A DNA stretch of 64,000 nucleotides from Bacteroidota bacterium (GTDB taxonomy: Bacteria; Bacteroidota; Bacteroidia; AKYH767-A; OLB10), in NCBI GenBank assembly GCA_016713925.1, contig JADJOH010000006.1, positions 62,001 through 126,000 on the forward strand. The letters run 5' to 3'. The position numbers and the translations under genes were made by a program. Below the pieces are notes generated by a model. The model was given only the letters and a program-made list of their open reading frames with translations, ran no database searches and had not been told where the DNA came from. Shown piece by piece: positions 30,818 to 39,855 of this stretch; the first letter of the stretch is position 1; every line of letters starts with the position of its first letter.

Positions 30818-32709
30818 TCAGGGTTGTACCGGAGTAGGGATGTCCAGCTTTTCAAACTCAGAATTCTTGCTCAAAAACTCAGGAACTATTTCTTTCATCT
30901 TTCGCACGATCGCTTCGTTGTTCTGCTCGTGGAAAAGCGCAATCAATTGTGCAATTTCTTCTTTTACGAGAGTAAAATCATACTCTTTCACCTTGGCAAT
31001 CATAATTTTTTTATGATGGGTGGGTATGGTGTTTTCTTCATTCGCCAGCAATTCTTCGTAGAGTTTTTCTCCCGGACGAATACCTGTATAATTGATCTGA
31101 ATATCTTTTCCGAGTTAAGTCCGCTCAATTGAATCATCTTCTTCGCCAGGTCGTCAATTCGTACCGGCTGGCCCATATCGAAAATAAATATCTCCCCGCC
31201 TTTACCCAGCGTTCCCGCTTCCAGAACTAACTGGCAGGCTTCACTGATCGTCATGAAATATCTGGTGATATCGGGATGCGTTACTGTTAGGGGCTGTCCG
31301 GAATCAATTTGTTTCTTAAATCTCGGTATGACGCTGCCGTTAGAGCCAAGGACGTTGCCAAAGCGGGTGGTGATGAATCTTGTTTTTCCCAGTTGATTCA
31401 TGGCCTGCGTATAGATTTCTGCAATACGTTTAGTGGCACCCATTATATTGGTAGGATTCACCGCTTTATCTGTACTGATCATGACAAATTTCTTTGCATC
31501 GTATTCAATAGCCAGATCAGCAACGGTCTTGGTTCCTAAAACATTATTCAGGATGGATTCACTGGGGTTCAGTTCCATTACGGGTACATGCTTATAGGCT
31601 GCAGCGTGAAAAATAATCTCCGGACGAAAGGTGCGGAAGACATTGCGCATACGTTCAGGGTTTCGAATGTCACCTATTACCATTTCTACCCGTTGCATTT
31701 TAGTTTCCGGGTGATCTTTTAACTCGAGTTCTAATTCGTAGAGCGGAGATTCGGCAATATCAAGGATAACAAGCAGCTTCGGTTGGAAGGGTAAAATCTG
31801 GCGGACAATTTCACTGCCAATAGAACCTGCAGCCCCGGTCACCAAAATGACTTTGCCGGTGAGTTCTTCTTTTATTTTTTCAAGATGTAATTGAATCGGG
31901 TCGCGTCCGAGTAAATCTTCAATATTCACCTTGCGGATTTGTTTAAAGCTTAACGATCCATTGATCCAGGAGCGAACAGGAGGCACATTTAATACCCGGA
32001 TATTATGTTTTAAAGACGATTCCACAATGTACTGCTTCCGCTCAGGACTGATATTCTGTATGGCGATAATCAGATTTTTGATATTTCCCTTCACTAAAAG
32101 ATGCTCCAGATTATCGGAATGGTGAATCGTAATTCCTTCCAGCTTTTTACCGGCTTTTTTTACATTGTCATCAATAAATCCCACCACCTTATATTTCGTG
32201 CCGGCATCTCTGTCTAATGTTCTTTTTGTGATGAGTCCGGCTTCACCTGCCCCATAAATTAAAATTCCGGTTTTTTCGCTGCTGGGATTTTTCAACTCCA
32301 TATAAACTACCTTCACCAATAGACGACCGGTAATCATCAGAAAAACGGTAAGTAGAAATTCAATGATGATGATGGAAAAAGGAACGAGATAGGCTTCGTT
32401 AAATTGATAACTGATCAGATTGCTGAGGGCCATCACCACCGACCCTCCTGCAAGTGTAAGCAGAATTCTAAGGGAATCCCGGGTGCCGGTATATCTGATT
32501 ATTCCTTTATAAGTTTTAATAATTAGAAAAGATAAAAATCGAACAGCCAGGACAAAAGGAATCACGGTGGGAAATGTATTACTTTCCGACACCGGTATTT
32601 GGAAATTGAAACGTAACTGATAGGCCACCAACAATGCGAAAATGCAAATTAGCATATCAGCAATGAGTACAAGAATACTGGGTGTGTTTTTATCAAATAC
32701 TCCTTTCAT
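30818..32709 (-). CDS. CapD/FlaA1-like membrane NDP-sugar 4,6-dehydratase (frameshifted)
   Basis: About 630 residues after repair. Four N-terminal membrane segments (about 10-130) precede a first Rossmann domain (YGAGEAGLI) and an SDR dehydratase domain with TGAAGSIGSEI, the ISTDKAVNPTNIMGATKR catalytic segment and TRFGNVLGSNGSVIP. Such proteins (PglF, WbpM, CapD) make 4-keto-6-deoxy sugars for glycans or surface polysaccharide. The frame breaks near 31105. One extra G on the coding strand gives SEKDIQINYTGIRPGEKLYE, the expected family C-terminus, which then runs to 30818. I chose ATG 32707-32709 (MKGVFDKN) because a perfect promoter box lies between it and the ATG at 32748. Confidence 0.88.
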
Positions 32710-32735
32710 GGAGTTTAACTTTTTTGAATTCGTTG

Positions 32736-32743
32736 CAAATTTA
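32736..32743 (-). promoter_or_regulatory. -7 box of the CapD-like gene
   Basis: The minus strand reads TAAATTTG, a perfect TAnnTTTG, 26 bases before the chosen ATG. It overlaps codons that an upstream start would use, so it decides the start. Confidence 0.55.
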
Positions 32744-32806
32744 TGCAATTATTTGCTCTTGAGTATTTTGAGATGGTATACGGATGAGACTTTTCAAAAA
32801 AATGTC

Positions 32807-32814
32807 TATTTTTG
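32807..32814 (+). promoter_or_regulatory. -7 box of the epimerase gene
   Basis: TATTTTTG, a perfect TAnnTTTG, 18 bases before ATG 32833. It is divergent from the CapD-like promoter 63 bases away. Confidence 0.5.
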
Positions 32815-32832
32815 GTCTCTATTCAAATAAAT

Positions 32833-33828
32833 ATGCCAATTTCATTAGTAACCGGTGGAGCCGGTTTTATTGGTGCTCATGTAACCAATGAATTGATAAA
32901 CAGAGGGCATCAGGTCGTTGTGTTGGATGATCTGAGTGGAGGCTTTCAGGAAAATGTGAACCCGAAAGCCACTTTTGTGCAAGGATCAGTAATGGATCAT
33001 GCCTTATTAGAACAGTTATTTAACAAGTACAAATTCGAATACGTTTATCATCTCGCGGCTTATGCTGCAGAAGGACTCAGCCATTTTATTAAACGATTTA
33101 ATTACAATAATAATCTCATTGGAAGTATTAACCTGATTAATGAGTCCGTAAAGCATAAGGTAAAATGTTTTGTCTTTACTTCATCCATAGCTGTCTATGG
33201 TAAAGGTCAATTGCCAATGCGGGAAGAAATGTTGCCGGAACCGGAGGATCCATATGGAATTTCTAAATTGGCAGTTGAGATGGACCTGAAATGCACACAT
33301 GAAATGTTCGGCTTGAATTATATCATTTTCCGTCCGCATAATGTTTACGGCGAGTATCAAAATCTGGGCGATAAATATAGAAATGTGGTCGGTATTTTTA
33401 TGAATCAACTGATGCAGGATATGCCCTTGACTATTTTTGGTGATGGTAGTCAGACCAGAGCTTTCAGCTATATTGGCGATGTCGCACCTCATATCGCGGA
33501 AAGTGTAAATATTCCGGCTGCCTACAATCAGGTTTTTAACATTGGAGCAGATCAGGAGTTTTCAGTCAATGACCTCGCGGGTACCGTCTGTGAAGTGTTG
33601 GGTGTTCAGGGGCAAATTCGACATGTGGAAGCAAGAAATGAAGTATTACATGCTTACGCGGATCATACTAAAGTGCAACGTATATTTGATATCAACACAC
33701 ATTATACCTTAAAGGAAGGACTACAAAAGATGGCGGATTGGGCCAAAACTTCCGGTATACGAAGAAGCACGAAATTTAATGGTATTGAAATAACAGAGAA
33801 GCTTCCGCCGGTTTGGCTGGAAGATTAA
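32833..33828 (+). CDS. NAD-dependent sugar epimerase/dehydratase (GalE/WbpP-like)
   Basis: 331-residue extended SDR enzyme acting on a nucleotide sugar in the cytoplasm. The N-terminal nucleotide site is VTGGAGFIGAH, the active-site serine region is FTSSIAVYG, and the catalytic Tyr-Lys pair is in DPYGISKLAVE. The substrate-binding C-terminal part includes FRPHNVYGEYQ. UDP-glucose 4-epimerase or UDP-GlcNAc 4-epimerase activity is plausible, but the exact sugar is not determined. ATG 32833 is preferred to an in-frame TTG at 32812, which lies inside the promoter box. The glycosyltransferase follows by 23 bases, pointing to one glycan unit. Confidence 0.87.
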   Translation: MPISLVTGGAGFIGAHVTNELINRGHQVVVLDDLSGGFQENVNPKATFVQGSVMDHALLEQLFNKYKFEYVYHLAAYAAEGLSHFIKRFNYNNNLIGSINLINESVKHKVKCFVFTSSIAVYGKGQLPMREEMLPEPEDPYGISKLAVEMDLKCTHEMFGLNYIIFRPHNVYGEYQNLGDKYRNVVGIFMNQLMQDMPLTIFGDGSQTRAFSYIGDVAPHIAESVNIPAAYNQVFNIGADQEFSVNDLAGTVCEVLGVQGQIRHVEARNEVLHAYADHTKVQRIFDINTHYTLKEGLQKMADWAKTSGIRRSTKFNGIEITEKLPPVWLED

Positions 33829-33851
33829 CAGATCATTCCCAATATTAAATC

Positions 33852-34943
33852 GTGAAGCAGGTATTGATCATTACAGCGCATCGAAAAGACCGTGCGCCTA
33901 ATCAACGGTTCAGGTTTGAACAGTATATTGATTTTTTGGAGCAGAATGGATTTCATTGTCATTTTTCACATTTGATTTCTGAAGAAGATGATAAGGTGCT
34001 TTACAGACCCGGCCATTATTTCTTAAAGGGCGCTATCGCATTAAAGGCAGCAATGAAACGTGCCAGGGATGTTATTTCAAGAAATAAATTCGATTTGATT
34101 TTTATTTGCAGAGAGGGTTTCCTCACCGGCACTACGATTTTTGAAGAGCTGTTGCATAAATCCCGTGCACCCATTATTTATGACTTCGATGATGCCATCT
34201 GGCATTTCGATGTTTCCGATGCCAATAAAAAATTTGGATGGATGAAGAATCCCGGTAAAACAGCAAAACTGATTAGTATGGCTGACCTCGTTTTCGCCGG
34301 GAATGAATATCTCGCTGATTATGCCAGGCACCACAATGACCATGTCGTCATTATCCCCACAACTATTGATACAGACGAATATCTGCCGGTTCCGTTCAGA
34401 GATAAGCTGCCTGTATGTATCGGCTGGAGTGGATCTATAACAACAATTCGTCATTTTGAAATGGCTGTACCGGTGTTGAAAGCGATCAAGGCAAAATATG
34501 GTGAAAGGGTAACCTTTAAAGTGATTGGTGATGGAAATTACCAAATGAAAGAACTGGGAATCGTTGGGATTCCGTGGAAGAAGGAGACCGAACTACAGGA
34601 ACTTTCCGAAATTGATATTGGTATTATGCCACTACCCGATGACGAATGGGCAAAAGGTAAATGCGGACTTAAAGGTTTGCAGTATATGGCTTTGAGTATT
34701 GCAACAGTGATGTCGCCGGTTGGAGTGAATACAGAGATTATCCGAGATGGAGAAAATGGAATGCTTGCTGCAACGATAAGTGAATGGATAGAAAAACTTA
34801 GTTTGTTGATTGATAATCCTTCGCTTCGAAGGTTATGTGCTGAAAATGGTCGAAAAACTGTCGAAAAGGAGTACTCGGTTAAAGCTTTACAGCCTGCTTA
34901 CCTAAAATATTTTCGTGATCTGACTGAGCAAAAAAAGCATTAA
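33852..34943 (+). CDS. Glycosyltransferase, GT-B fold (GT4-like)
   Basis: 363 residues starting with GTG. The N-terminal half has the variable acceptor domain (IITAHRKDRAPNQRFRFEQY, YDFDDAIWHFD). The C-terminal half has the donor domain (PVCIGWSGSITT, KVIGDGNYQ, IGIMPLPDDEWAKGKCGLK, EIIRDGENGMLA), matching GT4-family glycosyltransferases. It probably transfers a nucleotide-activated sugar onto a lipid-linked or surface glycan at the inner face of the membrane. Donor and acceptor are unknown. Gene order with the epimerase and the divergent dehydratase supports polysaccharide or glycoconjugate assembly. Confidence 0.85.
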   Translation: MKQVLIITAHRKDRAPNQRFRFEQYIDFLEQNGFHCHFSHLISEEDDKVLYRPGHYFLKGAIALKAAMKRARDVISRNKFDLIFICREGFLTGTTIFEELLHKSRAPIIYDFDDAIWHFDVSDANKKFGWMKNPGKTAKLISMADLVFAGNEYLADYARHHNDHVVIIPTTIDTDEYLPVPFRDKLPVCIGWSGSITTIRHFEMAVPVLKAIKAKYGERVTFKVIGDGNYQMKELGIVGIPWKKETELQELSEIDIGIMPLPDDEWAKGKCGLKGLQYMALSIATVMSPVGVNTEIIRDGENGMLAATISEWIEKLSLLIDNPSLRRLCAENGRKTVEKEYSVKALQPAYLKYFRDLTEQKKH

Positions 34944-34948
34944 ATTTG
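34941..34948 (+). promoter_or_regulatory. -7 box of gcvT, overlapping the previous stop
   Basis: TAAATTTG, a perfect TAnnTTTG. Its TAA is the stop codon of the glycosyltransferase. ATG 34970 follows after 21 bases, so gcvT may be transcribed independently. Confidence 0.45.
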
Positions 34949-34969
34949 CCTACTTAAATTATAGTAATT

Positions 34970-36073
34970 ATGACTTCCCAAACCGCTGAGTTAAGACTGA
35001 CTGCTTTAACAGATATACATCAAGGACTTGGTGCTAAAATGGTGCCTTTTGCCGGCTATCTGATGCCAGTTCAGTACGAAGGTATTACTGTTGAACACGA
35101 TACCGTACGTAACAAAGTTGGGGTTTTTGATGTGTCCCATATGGGCGAATTCATTCTTAAAGGACCGGGAGCCCTCGATCTGATTCAAAGAGTGACGAGT
35201 AATGATGCATCAAAACTGAGCCCGGGAAAGGCGCAATACAGCTGCCTTCCTAATGAAAAAGGGGGTATTGTAGATGATTTAATCGTTTATTATCTCGAAG
35301 ATGGGCATTGGATGTTGGTGGTAAATGCTTCCAATATCGACAAGGATTGGGAATGGATTCAAAATTTCATCACAGCTAAAGTGGAGATGCATAACATCTC
35401 AGAGAAAACTTCCTTATTGGCTGTACAGGGTCCTTTAGCCATGGATACCATTAAAAAACTGACTTCGGTTGATTTATCGTCAATTCCATATTACTCTTTT
35501 GCCAAAGGTGAATTAGCCGGTTGTAAAAATGTTCTGATTTCAAATACAGGATATACCGGTGCCGGTGGCTTCGAACTTTATTTCGAGAATCAATACGCAG
35601 AAACGATTTGGAATGCCCTTATGGAAGCAGGTAAGGAGTTTGGGATTAAGCCCTGTGGATTGGGTGCCCGCGATACCTTGCGACTTGAAATGGGTTTTTG
35701 CCTCTATGGAAATGATATTGATGATAACACGTCTCCGCTGGAAGCCGGACTGGGTTGGATAACAAAGTTCACCAAGGAATTTACCAATAGTGTTGCCTTG
35801 AAAGCACAGAAAGATGCAGGAGTGCAGCGCAAGCTCGTCGGTTTCGAAATGAAAGAAAAAGGAATTCCCCGTCATGGTTATGAGATCATGAATGCCAGCG
35901 GTGATGTGGTTGGTGTAGTGACATCCGGTACTCAGTCGCCCTCCCTGCAAAAAGCTATCGGTATGGGATATGTGCATATCGATCATGCTGCTGAAAATTC
36001 AGAAGTATTTATTAAAATCAGAGATAAAGCCATTAAAGCAAGTGTTGTTAAAACCCCTTTTTTGAAAAAGTAA
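34970..36073 (+). CDS. gcvT: Glycine cleavage system T protein (aminomethyltransferase)
   Basis: 367 residues, full length. The T protein takes the methylamine group from lipoyl-H protein and forms 5,10-methylene-tetrahydrofolate plus ammonia. Visible family landmarks are PFAGYLMPVQYEG, VGVFDVSHMGE, the folate-site stretch SNTGYTGAGGFELYF, CGLGARDTLRLEMGFCLYG, and GVVTSGTQSPSL near the C-terminus. GcvH and GcvP are not in this window, so the system is dispersed. The ComB-like gene starts 11 bases downstream. Confidence 0.95.
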   Translation: MTSQTAELRLTALTDIHQGLGAKMVPFAGYLMPVQYEGITVEHDTVRNKVGVFDVSHMGEFILKGPGALDLIQRVTSNDASKLSPGKAQYSCLPNEKGGIVDDLIVYYLEDGHWMLVVNASNIDKDWEWIQNFITAKVEMHNISEKTSLLAVQGPLAMDTIKKLTSVDLSSIPYYSFAKGELAGCKNVLISNTGYTGAGGFELYFENQYAETIWNALMEAGKEFGIKPCGLGARDTLRLEMGFCLYGNDIDDNTSPLEAGLGWITKFTKEFTNSVALKAQKDAGVQRKLVGFEMKEKGIPRHGYEIMNASGDVVGVVTSGTQSPSLQKAIGMGYVHIDHAAENSEVFIKIRDKAIKASVVKTPFLKK

Positions 36074-36084
36074 ACTAAGAAATA

Positions 36085-36825
36085 TTGAGTTCCACGGTAA
36101 ATAAATCCAGCCGAACCTTAGAAGTCTGCTTCTCTCCGGCATTGATCCAATTGCATGATGTCACATCTTCAATCGTTGTTGTGATTGATGTGCTGCGGGC
36201 GACGTCTTCGATGTGCGTTGCTTTTGCAAATGGAGTGCGAAGTGTAGTGCCCGTGGCCACAGTGGAAGAAAGTGAGTCGTATCGGGCAAAGGGTTTTCTC
36301 GTTGGTGCAGAAAGGAACGGTGAAATGATAGATGGTTTTGATCTCGGGAATTCACCTTTTAGCTATATGGATCCCAGAGTAAAGGGCAAGGATATCGCGC
36401 TCTCTACCACCAATGGTACACAGGCGATCACTGCAGCAAAGGATGCCTATATGCTGGTAGCAGGTTCTTTTCTGAATCTGGATGTCCTCTGCGATTGGCT
36501 GCTGACGCAAGATAAAAATGTGCTGCTCTTATGTTCGGGCTGGAAGAACTCTTTCAATTTGGAAGATACGCTTTTTGCCGGTGCAGTTGCGGAGAAGCTG
36601 TTGCCGCACTTTGAATTGAACAGAATGAGAGATGCTGTTCTGGCTTCCGTACATCTTTACGGATTAGCAAAAAATGATTTGAATACTTTTCTCGAGCAGA
36701 GTTCCCATAGGAAAAGGCTCGAGAAACTACATATTAGTAAAGATATCGAGTATTGCCTTACATTGAATCAGGCTCCGGTCATTCCGGTGCTTGTTGATGG
36801 TGTATTGGTGAAGCTTACCGCTTGA
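36085..36825 (+). CDS. ComB-like 2-phosphosulfolactate phosphatase
   Basis: 246 residues of the ComB family, Mg-dependent phosphatases that in methanogens hydrolyse (2R)-phospho-3-sulfolactate during coenzyme M synthesis. Family-like segments are VVIDVLRATSSMC, LSTTNGTQAI, VAGSFLN and LLCSGWKN. In Bacteroidota the true substrate is unproven. A role in sulfonate metabolism would be inference. The start is TTG at 36085, because an in-frame stop lies just before it (36076-36078) and no ATG comes before the conserved DVLRATSSM. It is probably translated with gcvT, 11 bases upstream. Confidence 0.8.
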   Translation: MSSTVNKSSRTLEVCFSPALIQLHDVTSSIVVVIDVLRATSSMCVAFANGVRSVVPVATVEESESYRAKGFLVGAERNGEMIDGFDLGNSPFSYMDPRVKGKDIALSTTNGTQAITAAKDAYMLVAGSFLNLDVLCDWLLTQDKNVLLLCSGWKNSFNLEDTLFAGAVAEKLLPHFELNRMRDAVLASVHLYGLAKNDLNTFLEQSSHRKRLEKLHISKDIEYCLTLNQAPVIPVLVDGVLVKLTA

Positions 36826-36862
36826 TTTTCATATCAGCGAAAACGTTATTTTAATTGAAACG

Positions 36863-37846
36863 ATGATGAATAAAAAACAATTGGGCATTCTTATGCCGTT
36901 GATCTTCGCACCGGGTGCGGTGATCACCCTCCTGGCCTGGGGCTTCTGGGGCCATCAACAAATTAACAAAGCAGCTGTTTTTACCTTGCCACCGGAGATG
37001 TTCGGATTTTATAAGGAACATATCGGCTTTGTCACTGAACATGCAGTCGATCCCGATAAACGGCGCTATGCCGATCCGGAAGAAGCACCCCGGCATTTCA
37101 TCGACCTCGATCGCTACGGTGATCATCCTTTCGATAGTCTACCTGTGAGGTGGGACGAGGCAGTAGCGAAGTACGGGGAGGATTCACTCAAGGCGCATGG
37201 CATCGTTCCATGGCATGTGATGGTGATGTTGGGCCGACTCACCCGGGCATTCAAGGATCACGACAGGGAACGTATTCTCCGCTATTCAGCTGATATCGGA
37301 CACTATATCGGTGATGCACATGTGCCTTTACATTGTACCCGGAATTATAACGGACAACTCACCGGTCAACATGGAATTCATGGTTTCTGGGAATCACGAC
37401 TGCCGGAATTATTCGGAGATAAGTATGATCGGATTACAGGTCGCGCCCTTTATCTGGAGCGTCCATCAGCCGTCATCTGGCAGGTCTTGAGAGAAAGTTA
37501 TGCCGCTCATGATTCTGTATTACAAATCGAGAAAAATCTCAGTCAGCATTTCCCATCCGATAAGCGCTATAGCTACGAAGAACGGGGAAGCCAACTGGTC
37601 AAGGTGTATTCAAAATCCTATAGTGAAGCCTATCACAAAGCCCTGAATGGTATGGTAGAGCGACGATTTCATGCCGCTGTACATGTGGTGGGATGTTTCT
37701 GGTATACCGCCTGGGTAAATGCCGGAATGCCGGAGATGGATTATAAGGGAGATTTTATTTTAAGCAAGGAAACCATCGCAGAAATGGATAGTCTGAACCG
37801 TATTGTTGGTGGTGCGAATGCAGATGCACATGATCATAAAGATTAA
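36863..37846 (+). CDS. Zinc-dependent phospholipase C / S1-P1 nuclease-like protein
   Basis: 327 residues with a hydrophobic N-terminus (about 8-27) that acts as signal peptide or anchor. The Zn ligand pattern of the PLC/P1-nuclease fold is visible: W and H in WGFWGHQQIN immediately after the hydrophobic stretch, APRHFIDLD, VPWHVM, and the core GHYIGDAHVPLHCTRNYNG followed by HGFWE. These enzymes hydrolyse phosphodiesters in lipids or nucleic acids outside the cytoplasm. Which substrate applies here cannot be told. It lies 37 bases after the ComB-like gene. Confidence 0.8.
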   Translation: MMNKKQLGILMPLIFAPGAVITLLAWGFWGHQQINKAAVFTLPPEMFGFYKEHIGFVTEHAVDPDKRRYADPEEAPRHFIDLDRYGDHPFDSLPVRWDEAVAKYGEDSLKAHGIVPWHVMVMLGRLTRAFKDHDRERILRYSADIGHYIGDAHVPLHCTRNYNGQLTGQHGIHGFWESRLPELFGDKYDRITGRALYLERPSAVIWQVLRESYAAHDSVLQIEKNLSQHFPSDKRYSYEERGSQLVKVYSKSYSEAYHKALNGMVERRFHAAVHVVGCFWYTAWVNAGMPEMDYKGDFILSKETIAEMDSLNRIVGGANADAHDHKD

Positions 37847-37858
37847 TTCAACCGGTTG

Positions 37859-38668
37859 CTATAAAACACCACTCCAGTGTGCATAGGAATTCCATCCGGT
37901 AAGGTCAGGTTGTGATCGGAATAGCCCGAATACCGCTGCTCCTGAGCCACTCATTGATGCATACACTGCGCCTCGTTCGTACATCATCTGTTTGATTTCT
38001 CCTATCACAGGATATCTTTCGATAACGGTTGCTTCAAAATCATTGATCAGTTGGTCTTTCCATCGCTCCGGAGGGAGGCGGATGATTTGACGAATTGAAG
38101 TTTCCGGGACTTTCGGAGTTATCCGGCTGTAGGCCTCTGCTGTTCCAACAGCAACAGGTGGCATAACGATCAGCATATGCCAATTCCGAAGGTTGATTTC
38201 AACGGGTTCCAGGATTTCACCTCTGCCACTGACGAGTTTCGGTGTGGATTCAATAAAAAATGGGCAATCGCTACCCAATTCCGCGGCCATTTTTTCCAGT
38301 TCTTTCATGGAGATCCCAAGCTCGCATACCTCATTGATCAGTTTTAAGGCATAGGCACCATTAGATGAACCTCCACCTAATCCGGCACCCATAGGGAGTA
38401 TTTTGTGGAGATGGAAGTTTAGTCCTGGTAGGATATGTTCTTTTGAAAGTAAATTAAAGGCCTTGATTACTAAGTTGTTCGCTTGATCCCCGGGAATGGG
38501 TAGTCCGGTGGAATTAAATGTAAGGTTCTGATGATCAGTGATTACAACCTCCAGAGCATCCGTCCAGGGTACCGGAAAGAAAACAGATTCGATCGAATGA
38601 TACCCATCTTTTCGTTTCTCAATGATACTCAGACCTAAATTGACCTTAACGGGAGGGAATACAAGCAT
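37859..38668 (-). CDS. ispE: 4-diphosphocytidyl-2-C-methyl-D-erythritol kinase
   Basis: GHMP kinase of the MEP isoprenoid pathway, phosphorylating CDP-ME at the 2-hydroxyl. It shows PVKVNLGLSI near the N-terminus, the ATP-binding glycine loop LPMGAGLGGGSSNGA (about 90-104), DCPFFIE, and the C-terminal SMSGSGAAVFGLF. 269 residues is typical for Bacteroidota IspE. It is convergent with the PLC-like gene (13-base gap) and divergent from accA. Confidence 0.95.
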   Translation of the reverse strand: MLVFPPVKVNLGLSIIEKRKDGYHSIESVFFPVPWTDALEVVITDHQNLTFNSTGLPIPGDQANNLVIKAFNLLSKEHILPGLNFHLHKILPMGAGLGGGSSNGAYALKLINEVCELGISMKELEKMAAELGSDCPFFIESTPKLVSGRGEILEPVEINLRNWHMLIVMPPVAVGTAEAYSRITPKVPETSIRQIIRLPPERWKDQLINDFEATVIERYPVIGEIKQMMYERGAVYASMSGSGAAVFGLFRSQPDLTGWNSYAHWSGVL

Positions 38669-38726
38669 ACTGCAGATAAGTTTTCATTAAAATAATTTTA
38701 CGAATCTAAGTTTTTTTATTTTCGGG

Positions 38727-38734
38727 TATCTTTG
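38727..38734 (+). promoter_or_regulatory. -7 box of accA
   Basis: TATCTTTG, a perfect TAnnTTTG, 17 bases before ATG 38752. Confidence 0.55.
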
Positions 38735-38751
38735 ACCCCAATCCTTAAAAC

Positions 38752-39711
38752 ATGAGCGCAACATTATTGGATTTTGAAAAGCCCCTGGAAGAACTCCATG
38801 ATCAGTTGGAGAAGGCCAGGCAAATTGCTGAAAAGGGAAAAGTAAATGTAGATGATGTTATAAAGGATTTAGAGAGCAAGATTGAAAAGACCCGGAAGGA
38901 TTTATATTCGAATCTGAGTCCCTGGCAACGCGTGCAACTCTCCCGTCACCCTGACCGGCCTTATACCATGAATTATATTCAAGCCATTACCGGAGCTGAT
39001 CTTGTAGAGTTGTTTGGCGATAGGCAAGTCAAGGACGATACAGCAATGATTGGTGGCTTTGGAAGTGTGCAGGGCAAGTCAGTCATGTTTGTTGGACAAC
39101 AAAAGGGAAATAATACCAAGATGCGCCAGTACCGGAATTTTGGTATGCCGAATCCTGAAGGTTATCGAAAGGCGCTGCGTTTATTTAAGCTTGCCGAAAA
39201 ATTCAATAAACCTATTGTGACCTTGATTGATACTCCGGGGGCTTATCCCGGTTTGGAAGCCGAAGAGAGAGGGCAGGGAGAAGCAATTGCAAGAAACCTT
39301 TATGAAATGTCTATCCTTAAGGTGCCTGTGATTTGTATCATCATAGGCGAAGGAGCATCCGGCGGAGCATTGGGTATAGGCATCGGCGACAAGGTGTTTA
39401 TGCTGGAAAATACATGGTATTCGGTGATCTCACCTGAATCCTGTTCCAGTATTTTGTGGAGAAACTGGGATAACAAGGAAAAAGCTGCTGAAGCATTAAA
39501 ACTGACAGCCATTGACATGAAAAAACAGCACCTTATTGATGGGATCATTCCTGAACCTGTTGGTGGTGCGCACTCTAACCCGAATGAAATGTTCGCGACC
39601 GTGAAAGGCGAGATTTTAAAGCACCTGACGATCTTATCAGAAATGAGTCCTGAAGAGCGCATTAAAAAACGTCTCGATAAATTCACCTCTATGGGAGTTT
39701 ATAATGAATAA
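38752..39711 (+). CDS. accA: Acetyl-CoA carboxylase carboxyltransferase subunit alpha
   Basis: 319 residues, full length. With AccD it transfers the carboxyl group from biotinyl-AccB to acetyl-CoA to give malonyl-CoA for fatty acid synthesis. The family landmarks visible are the N-terminal coiled segment, WQRVQLSRHPDRPYTMNYI, FVGQQKGNNTKMRQYRNFGM, TLIDTPGAYPGLEAEERGQG, IGEGASGGALGIGIGD and SPESCSSILWR. It stands alone with its own promoter and terminator. Confidence 0.97.
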   Translation: MSATLLDFEKPLEELHDQLEKARQIAEKGKVNVDDVIKDLESKIEKTRKDLYSNLSPWQRVQLSRHPDRPYTMNYIQAITGADLVELFGDRQVKDDTAMIGGFGSVQGKSVMFVGQQKGNNTKMRQYRNFGMPNPEGYRKALRLFKLAEKFNKPIVTLIDTPGAYPGLEAEERGQGEAIARNLYEMSILKVPVICIIIGEGASGGALGIGIGDKVFMLENTWYSVISPESCSSILWRNWDNKEKAAEALKLTAIDMKKQHLIDGIIPEPVGGAHSNPNEMFATVKGEILKHLTILSEMSPEERIKKRLDKFTSMGVYNE

Positions 39712-39733
39712 TTCCATTACCGGATAATACTGC

Positions 39734-39760
39734 AAAGCCGGTGATTTATTGCCGGCTTTT
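39734..39760 (+). terminator. Terminator after accA
   Basis: AAAGCCGG (39734-39741) pairs with CCGGCTTT (39752-39759) around a 10-base loop, ending in a short T run. Confidence 0.75.
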
Positions 39761-39843
39761 CTGTCTGATAACTAATCTGCCTGAAACAGCGGGCAATAAG
39801 ATGGCTGTTAATAAAAGAAAAAATAGAAACGTTTCTATTGAGT

Positions 39844-39851
39844 TAATTTTG
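39844..39851 (+). promoter_or_regulatory. -7 box directly before dnaB
   Basis: TAATTTTG, a perfect TAnnTTTG, ends four bases before ATG 39856. Transcription would begin at or next to the start codon. Confidence 0.5.
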
Positions 39852-39855
39852 AAAA

